A DNA stretch of 64,000 nt from Aquimarina sp. RZ0 (GTDB taxonomy: Bacteria > Bacteroidota > Bacteroidia > Flavobacteriales > Flavobacteriaceae). Below are positions 54,137 through 61,300 of the stretch, one piece after another (position 1 is the first letter of the stretch; the number at the start of each line of letters is the position of its first letter). The stretch is from contig NZ_VTZU01000013.1 in NCBI RefSeq assembly GCF_008370685.1, positions 1-64,000 on the forward strand. Reading direction: 5' to 3'. Both the position numbers and the translations under genes were made by a program. A model generated the notes under the pieces. That model did no database searches, had not been told where the DNA came from, and was given only the letters and a program-made list of their open reading frames with translations.

Positions 54137-55930
54137 ATGATGACAAGTAGAATTATATTACTAGCATTTTCTTTTATTACTTACATTTCGGGTTTTTCTC
54201 AAACGAAGGGAGATAAATTATTTGACTCCACTAAAATTCATGAATTAAGAATTACTTCAAAAACAGATCCAAATCTTTATCAAACATTACAAGATGATGT
54301 AGACACACCTGATGACCGACCTTATTATCAGGTTGATATGAAGTTTGATGGCGAGAAAATTGAATCTGTTGGTATACGGACTAAAGGAAGAAGCTCCGCT
54401 AGAAGAGAACAAGTACCCATGAAAATCGATATCAATGAATTTGTACCTGATCAGGAGTTTGATGGTATGAAAAAAATTAATCTCACTAATAGTTATGTTG
54501 ATGAGTTCCGCCAAAAAGATAGGATATCCTATGAACTATTTAGACGTGCAGGAGTACCCGCTCCAAGAAGCTCTTATGTAGAGGTGTATGTTAATGATGA
54601 GTTTATCAATATTTATCTGTTAGTGCAGCAAATAGATAAAACATTTATAAAAGATCATTTTGCAGATGCAGGAAGTTTATCAAAATATACCTCTAAACAT
54701 AAACGTGAATTAAAATACGGGCTTGATGTATTTGGCAATTTTGGAGATATGCATCTAGGCGATATAAACCCACAATTATTCCAGGAAGTTTATTTTCGAG
54801 ATTTTCTAAAGTTTATTGTAATCAATGATGTGATAAAAGCGGTGGATAATTTTCCTCATACTAATTATTATACCTATTACAGTGAAAAGAGTAAATTATT
54901 TCACTTTTTACCTTGGGATTATAACTTTACTTTTAGAGGAGATGTTAATGCTGGTACAATTCAGCCACGATGGCAATTAGACATCATTTGGAACACCCCA
55001 GAATACAAAAAATTATATCTTGAGGTAGCTTGTGAACTTAGTCAATATCTTTTTGATACATCATTTATAGAAGAACTAATTAGTAATAATGAAGCTGTGA
55101 TGGCTAGTAATTCTCAAGGAGTTACTGTAACATCGGCAGCAGAATTAAGAACATGGATTGATAAGAGAAGAGGTTGGTTACAAGATCAACTTACTATTGA
55201 AGGAGTAAGCTGTCGTGATTATTCGTATCCATTACAGCCTGGGGATCTTGTTATTAACGAATTTGTTGCTTCTAGTGATAACACAGGAGGAATACAAGAG
55301 CCTGACGGAGGGACTCCTGATTGGATAGAGTTATATAATAACACCAACCAGGACATTGTACTAGATCAGCATTTCTATCTTAGTGATGATATTGATTTTC
55401 CTAAAAAATGGAATTTTATTTCTGAAGTTACCATCCCTGCCAATGGATATTTGATTTTATGGGCAGATCGGGATATTCATCAGCAAGGTATTCATACGAA
55501 CTTTCAAATTAAAAAGTCAAGAGGTAACCTTTTACTGGTATATGAGGATCTCACTATTATAGATCAAGTTAATTATGGGGCACAAGAACTCAATAAAGCT
55601 TATGCCCGAGTGCCTAATGGAACAGGAGATTTTATGATACAAGATCCGACTTTTAATACTAATAATGAACCAGTATTATCAATAGATGACCAGATCAAAG
55701 ACAAAGTTACAATTGCTTTATATCCTAATCCTGTCAAAGAAACCTTAAAAATTTCTACTACAAGCAAGGTCAAGAGCCTAACACTTTATTCCTTAATGGG
55801 ACAAGAGTTAGCACAACAAACAAAGGTTACCGAAGAAATGAATGTAGCTTCTATTCCCAAAGGAACGTACTTTATTGACGTACAAACAGTGGACGGAAAT
55901 AGTGAAGTCGTAAAATTTATTAAAGAATAG
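54137..55930 (+). CDS. CotH-kinase-like protein with lamin-tail domain and T9SS domain
   Basis: From the ATG at 54137, giving a signal peptide (SRIILLAFSFITYISGFSQ), the protein has 597 residues. The CotH domain covers about 25-350 with VGIRTKGRSSARREQVPMKI, FINIYLLVQQIDKTFIKDHF and the metal-site-like motif FHFLPWDYNFTFRG. A lamin-tail domain follows (LVINEFVASSDN; PDWIELYNNTNQD), then a T9SS domain (LYPNPVKETLKIS). CotH proteins can phosphorylate secreted proteins in spore formers; in secreted bacterial versions the target is unknown. A terminator follows at 55982. Confidence 0.8.
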   Translation: MMTSRIILLAFSFITYISGFSQTKGDKLFDSTKIHELRITSKTDPNLYQTLQDDVDTPDDRPYYQVDMKFDGEKIESVGIRTKGRSSARREQVPMKIDINEFVPDQEFDGMKKINLTNSYVDEFRQKDRISYELFRRAGVPAPRSSYVEVYVNDEFINIYLLVQQIDKTFIKDHFADAGSLSKYTSKHKRELKYGLDVFGNFGDMHLGDINPQLFQEVYFRDFLKFIVINDVIKAVDNFPHTNYYTYYSEKSKLFHFLPWDYNFTFRGDVNAGTIQPRWQLDIIWNTPEYKKLYLEVACELSQYLFDTSFIEELISNNEAVMASNSQGVTVTSAAELRTWIDKRRGWLQDQLTIEGVSCRDYSYPLQPGDLVINEFVASSDNTGGIQEPDGGTPDWIELYNNTNQDIVLDQHFYLSDDIDFPKKWNFISEVTIPANGYLILWADRDIHQQGIHTNFQIKKSRGNLLLVYEDLTIIDQVNYGAQELNKAYARVPNGTGDFMIQDPTFNTNNEPVLSIDDQIKDKVTIALYPNPVKETLKISTTSKVKSLTLYSLMGQELAQQTKVTEEMNVASIPKGTYFIDVQTVDGNSEVVKFIKE

Positions 55931-55981
55931 TGTACATCGACTACAGGATGTTACTATAACAATTTTGAAGAAATAGAAATT

Positions 55982-56020
55982 CAAGATTTATTAGTTGTAA
56001 ATCTTGGATTTTCTTTTGTT
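55982..56020 (+). terminator. Rho-independent terminator of the CotH-like gene
   Basis: CAAGATTTA (55982-55990) and TAAATCTTG (55998-56006) form a perfect 9-bp stem with a 7-nt loop, followed by GATTTTCTTTTG. Confidence 0.75.
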
Positions 56021-56210
56021 TTTAAAAATTATGATTAGATGGTAAATAGTACCTGGTCGGGAATACAGCAAAATCAAATTTGAATATTAATTTCTTTTGC
56101 AAAACCTATTATCACCTTTTTGTGTATATTAGTTTTTTAATGATATCCAATTTTTATAGTTTTTTCTAAAAGAAGGAAAGCTTGATGTTTAATTGTTTTC
56201 TAAATTATGT

Positions 56211-57059
56211 ATGATGATACTCAAAATCAGAGCTGTTTTTGTTGAAATACTTGCCAGTACTTTAGGAAATTTATTAGTGCTATTACAACCCAAAAAAGCG
56301 AATCAGTTATCAGAAAACGGAGTCACTTTGGTGTTAAACAATTTAAGTTTAACAGAACGCTTAATGCGCAGAGCCATATTGAAGAAAGTCGAAAATAAAC
56401 AAGATTATGAGACATTAGCAGCAATGCACCAAAACTATTGGACAAAACAAGGTGCCGATTTTTTTGAAGCGACCAACACTACTTTTGAGAAGAATTTCTT
56501 ACCAGATTGTTCCTTTATTTTTGAGCTTCTCAAAGATGAATTATCAAATCAATCAGAAACATTTAATACACTGGTAGAAATTGGCACAGGGAATGGAAAT
56601 GTTTTAGAATATCTGAGTTCAGAATTTCCTGATATCAATCATTTTGTAGGGATTGATCTCAGCCAAGTTCAAGTAAATATAAATATCGAAAAATTCAGCA
56701 CAAATAAAAGACTTGAGTTTGTAGCCTCAGATGGTTTTGAATGGGTTAAAAAACATGGTAAAGAGAATACTATTTTTGTAACATCAAGAGGTGTACTAGA
56801 GTATTTTACAGAAGAACGGCTACAAACATTTCTAAAGAAAATAAACAGTTTGGGTAATACTATCTTTATTGCTATAGAACCTAATGGTACAGATCATAAT
56901 TTTGACATAAACTCTGGGTCTCAACCTTATGGCCCTGAACGCTCATTTTCACATAACTACCCTAAACTCTTTAAAAATGCAGGCTTTAGTATATGGCATC
57001 TGTCTTATAAACCACTTCATGAATCCTCCAAACTCAGTTTTATTGGGGTAAAAAATTAG
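56211..57059 (+). CDS. Class I SAM-dependent methyltransferase
   Basis: Starting at the first ATG (56211; the TTG at 56193 is less likely), the protein has 282 residues. The SAM-binding motif I is VEIGTGNGNVLEYL near residue 125, with FVGIDLSQVQ as motif II and FVTSRGVLEYF as motif IV. The N-terminal ~100 residues are helical and not typical. The substrate is unknown. It lies 1.2 kb before the NRPS-PKS gene but converges with a membrane-protein gene in between, so a role in that pathway is only possible, not indicated. Confidence 0.72.
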   Translation: MMILKIRAVFVEILASTLGNLLVLLQPKKANQLSENGVTLVLNNLSLTERLMRRAILKKVENKQDYETLAAMHQNYWTKQGADFFEATNTTFEKNFLPDCSFIFELLKDELSNQSETFNTLVEIGTGNGNVLEYLSSEFPDINHFVGIDLSQVQVNINIEKFSTNKRLEFVASDGFEWVKKHGKENTIFVTSRGVLEYFTEERLQTFLKKINSLGNTIFIAIEPNGTDHNFDINSGSQPYGPERSFSHNYPKLFKNAGFSIWHLSYKPLHESSKLSFIGVKN

Positions 57060-57148
57060 GATGTATTCATAAAAAAATCCTTCTCTGAAAAAGTCTCAAC
57101 TCCAAAGTGCTTCTATAAAACACTGTAATCTCTCAGAGTCAAAAAAAC

Positions 57149-57931
57149 TCAATCACTTTTCACTTCTTTTTTGATTGGATTCATAAAATACATAAAAGCT
57201 AACATCGTTAGAAAATAAATAGTAGCAAATGCTGAATAGGTTGGGATACCACCAACCGTTGGAGAAACAGGTAATAATATTATAGACATATTCAGCATAT
57301 ATTGTAATATCCATACGCAAATACCACTTTTGGTTTGTGCATAGATAATGGCACACATCCCTGCTGCACCCATCATATTTAAAAATAAAGGCCATGCGGG
57401 AAGGTCTTCAATAACACCTGTATTGATATACACAGATGGAATCCACCATAAAGCCCAAACAATACCAATAATTTGACTTGCATAAAATGGTTTCATCATT
57501 TTTGATAAGGTACGAACTGAATAACTCACCCATACAACTTCTCCCATAAATGCCCAGGTCAGTAAAAAAAAACTATTCCTTAAGGTTGGAACATTCAATT
57601 TTAAAAGTGCATAATAATCAATGTCATAATAAATAGATTTCAGAAACAAAGTAAAGGCAGCCAGCGTTAATGCAAATGACAAACTAAACAGATACCACAT
57701 CGGATTAATTTTCCAGATTAACATCGGTCTAAATACATCCTTTATCCCCTCATTGCCTTTTGTAAATTTTACAATGCAAATTAATAAGAATAAAAGTGCA
57801 TAAAAACGACCATGAGTATATACAAAACCAGTAATAATCCCTTTGCTATTGGCATACGTAATAATGGTGTTAATTAAAGGAGCAAGCACTAAAAATATCC
57901 AAATTTCATACTTCTTTATAAAATCTTTCAT
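57149..57931 (-). CDS. CPBP-like membrane protein lacking the catalytic residues
   Basis: The 260-residue protein has about eight membrane helices. The layout follows the CPBP family, with GEVVWVSYSVRTL in place of EExxWRGYLxPRL and IGIVWALWWIPSVY in place of the WALWHLP segment. The first glutamate, the arginine and the histidine are therefore replaced, and the third motif has Tyr for His (LQYMLNMS). It may be an inactive paralogue with a chaperone or immunity role. It points away from the NRPS-PKS gene with a 370-bp divergent gap. Confidence 0.6.
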   Translation of the reverse strand: MKDFIKKYEIWIFLVLAPLINTIITYANSKGIITGFVYTHGRFYALLFLLICIVKFTKGNEGIKDVFRPMLIWKINPMWYLFSLSFALTLAAFTLFLKSIYYDIDYYALLKLNVPTLRNSFFLLTWAFMGEVVWVSYSVRTLSKMMKPFYASQIIGIVWALWWIPSVYINTGVIEDLPAWPLFLNMMGAAGMCAIIYAQTKSGICVWILQYMLNMSIILLPVSPTVGGIPTYSAFATIYFLTMLAFMYFMNPIKKEVKSD

Positions 57932-58162
57932 AGTTTTCTTTAATAATATTTGTTTTATAGAGTCCTTGGATTAAAAATCATAACCTTCTTACCAAATTGA
58001 TTAATTTTTTAGAAAAAAGAGGATTTTAACACGCTTAATTACGTAATCTGGAAAAGTTTATTCATTTTTATAGTCTATGTAATCTTATACTCATAAAATA
58101 TTATATCTCCCCAAAACCCTACTGAATCTAGCTATTAGCAGGTAAATCTAATCAATTAATCC

Positions 58163-58179
58163 ACACTCAATTTGAGTGT
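58163..58179. promoter_or_regulatory. Perfect palindrome upstream of the NRPS-PKS gene
   Basis: ACACTCAA-T-TTGAGTGT is an exact 8-bp inverted repeat with a 1-nt centre, located 122 bp before the start codon and 46 bp upstream of TAAATTTG (58226-58233), which fits the -7 box TAnnTTTG. No clear -33 TTG lies at the right distance, so the promoter part is weak. It also lies in front of the divergent membrane-protein gene. Confidence 0.45.
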
Positions 58180-58301
58180 AAATTTATAAGTATTATTATT
58201 AATTAGGCGCTTCTAAAATATTTTTTAAATTTGAAATGCTAAAAATTACTTATTTAATTGTTAATTTTAGTTAATTTTTACAAGGGAAATATAAACAAAA
58301 G

Positions 58302-61300
58302 ATGAAACTTGCTACTACAATACAAGGCTCGGTACTTGAGTATCCGAAATCAACGCTTCATGAACTTATAGACAAACAATCTATGGCGAATCCTAACGCG
58401 ATCGCCATAGAGTTTAATACTATAAAAATTCAGTATAGCGAGCTTCAAAAAAGAATTCACCAAACAGCTCATTATTTGTGGGATCAAGGGGTTCGACCCG
58501 GTCAAATTGTTGCACTTTCTCTGGATAGATCCCCCGAATTGATAGTCTCTATGTTTGCTATTCTGCAATGCGGTGCCGCCTATGTCCCTATCGATGTGCA
58601 TTATCCCAAAAAGAGATTAGAGACTATCATTACAGATTCCAAAGCAAGTTATGTACTATGTGAATCTTCAAAAAACTATCTTCCGGATACATCAAAAAAT
58701 ATATTTGTTGAAGATATTTTACAAAAGCGAGGTAGTTTCCCTGCAAAATCACTCTACCTAAAAATAGATCCTCAATCCGTAGCGTATATCATCTATACTT
58801 CTGGATCTACAGGTAAACCCAAAGGAGTTCAGGTATCTCACCAAAACACGATCAATCTTATTTATTCTATGGGAATAGAACCAGGGATCAATAGTCACGA
58901 TACGATTTTTGCTGTTACTACCATTTCTTTTGATGCTATGGTGATGGAAACATTTCTTCCTCTGATCCACGGTGCATCTATATCTATTGTAGATGAAGAA
59001 ACGAGACTTGATGGGCAACTATTACTAGAAAAAGCATCCAAGAACAACATCACTATGATGTGGGGTACTCCGAGCATATGGCAGATACTTCTAGATTCGG
59101 GCTGGAAAAAACCGCTTAATATTAAAGCATTAATCGGAGGAGAACCTGTACCTCTAAATTTGGCTCATAAACTTCTGGATCTCTGTAGCGAATTGTGGAA
59201 TATTTATGGCCCAACAGAAACTACAGTATGTGCTTTTCTAACACAAATCACTAAGAATGATGATCCAATTACTATAGGCAGACCTGTTGCCAATACATAT
59301 GCGTATTTATTAGATAAAAAAGGCACCCCTGTAGTACCTGGAGAAGTAGGAGAAATAGCTATAGGTGGAGATGGAGTATCACTAGGATATTTAAACAGAC
59401 CCGAATTAACCGATAAAAACTTTCTTGAAGATCCTTTTATTTCGAAAACAGGAAATAAAATATATCTATCTGGTGATTTAGGAAAATTGTTACCAAATGG
59501 TCAAGTACAATGTCTTGGACGAAGAGATCAGCAGGTCAAAGTGAGAGGTCACCGCATTGAATTAGGTGAGATTGAATCAGTTCTTGATACACTCCCTAGT
59601 ATCGAAAAAAATGCAGTAATCGTTAGTAATTTGACAGGAGGAGAACCAAAACTGGTTGCCTATTTACAATCAGCAATATTAGAACAAGATACAAATACTG
59701 TTCGGAAACAGCTTGAAGAGATTTTACCGGATCATATGATTCCTTCGATTTTCATGTGGATTGATGAGTTTCCAATTACCATCAATGGTAAAATTGACAA
59801 GAAAAAACTACCAGCACCCGAATATGTAAGACCAGATTCAGCATCTCTTTTTAAAAAGCCACATACAAAACTAGAAAAAGATATTGCCTCCATATGGAGT
59901 AAATTTCTTCAAATACCAAACATTGGTATTGATGATAACTTTTTTGAGTTAGGAGGAACTTCTCTCCTAACGCAAAAAGTAGCTACCTCGATGAGACAAC
60001 TTTTGAAACTGAAAATTCCGGTGACTAAAATCTATCAGTATCCTACAATAAGTTTAGTAGCCAAGTACCTTGAAAAAGATTCAGAACCAGATTCTTTAAT
60101 AGAGTATTCAACACAAACAAAAAACAAAACCACTACGAGTGATGTCGCCATTATTGGAATGGCAGGCAGATTTCCTGGAGCCTCTTCTATTGAGGCATTG
60201 TGGGAAGTACTTAAGGAAGGGAAAGAAACCATTTCTTTTTTCACACCAGAAGAGCTTGATAAGACCATTCCCGGATCGCTACGTAACGATCCTCTATATA
60301 TAAGAGCAAGAGGCATTGTGCCTTCTGCAAAAGAATTTGATGCTGCATTTTTTGGTATGAACCCAAAACTCGCAGAAGCTATGGATCCACAACAGCGATT
60401 ATTTTTAGAAATTGCATGGGAGGTTCTTGAACAATCCGGACATCTCCCTAAACACTATAAAGGAAGTATCGGAGTGTATGCAGGAACTGGGACAAACACC
60501 TATTATAAAAACAATATACTACCCAATCAGAAAGTATTAAATCGTATAGGAACGCTTCAAGCCAATACAGTAAATGAAAAAGATTATATCTCTTCTCGAA
60601 CTGCATATCACCTGAATCTTAAAGGACCAGCCGTCAGTGTTCAATCTGCCTGCTCCACTTCATTACTTGCTATTGCCGAAGCTGTTGAAGCCATTCGCAA
60701 TAATCAATGTAGTATCGCCATCGCTGGGGGATCGAGTGTAACAGCACCGATATATAGTGGTCATCTGTATCAAGAAGGTTCTATGTTGAGTTCTGATGGA
60801 CATTGCCGTTCTTTTGATGCGGATGCCAAAGGAACCGTATTTAGTGATGGTGCGGGAGTCGTTCTCTTAAAAAGTCTGGAGCGCGCAAAAAAAGATGGAG
60901 ATTTTATTTATGGTGTCATAAAAGGAGTAGGGATTAACAATGACGGTGGCGGTAAAGGTAGTTTTACTGCTCCTAGTTCAGAAGGGCAGGCGGATGCTAT
61001 TAGTAGAGCACTTCATGACAGTCAAATCTTACCTTCATCCATTAGTTATATCGAAGCACATGGTACGGCTACTCCGCTGGGTGATCCCATCGAAATGGAG
61101 GGCCTGCACAAGGCTTTTGGAAAACAAGATCAAAAATCCTATTGCGCTATAGGTTCTATAAAAAGTAATATGGGACACCTTACCGCAGCTGCAGGTGTTG
61201 CCGGTTTAATCAAAACTATATTGTCGATGCATCATCGGCAGATACCACCTTCTTTAGGGTTTTCAACACCTAATCCAGCTATAAATTTTGAAAACAGTCC

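Noticed and set aside
56211..57059. Methyltransferase as a tailoring gene of the NRPS-PKS cluster
   Set aside because: A minus-strand gene and terminator-like spacing separate it from the NRPS-PKS gene, and nothing in the sequence shows the substrate.
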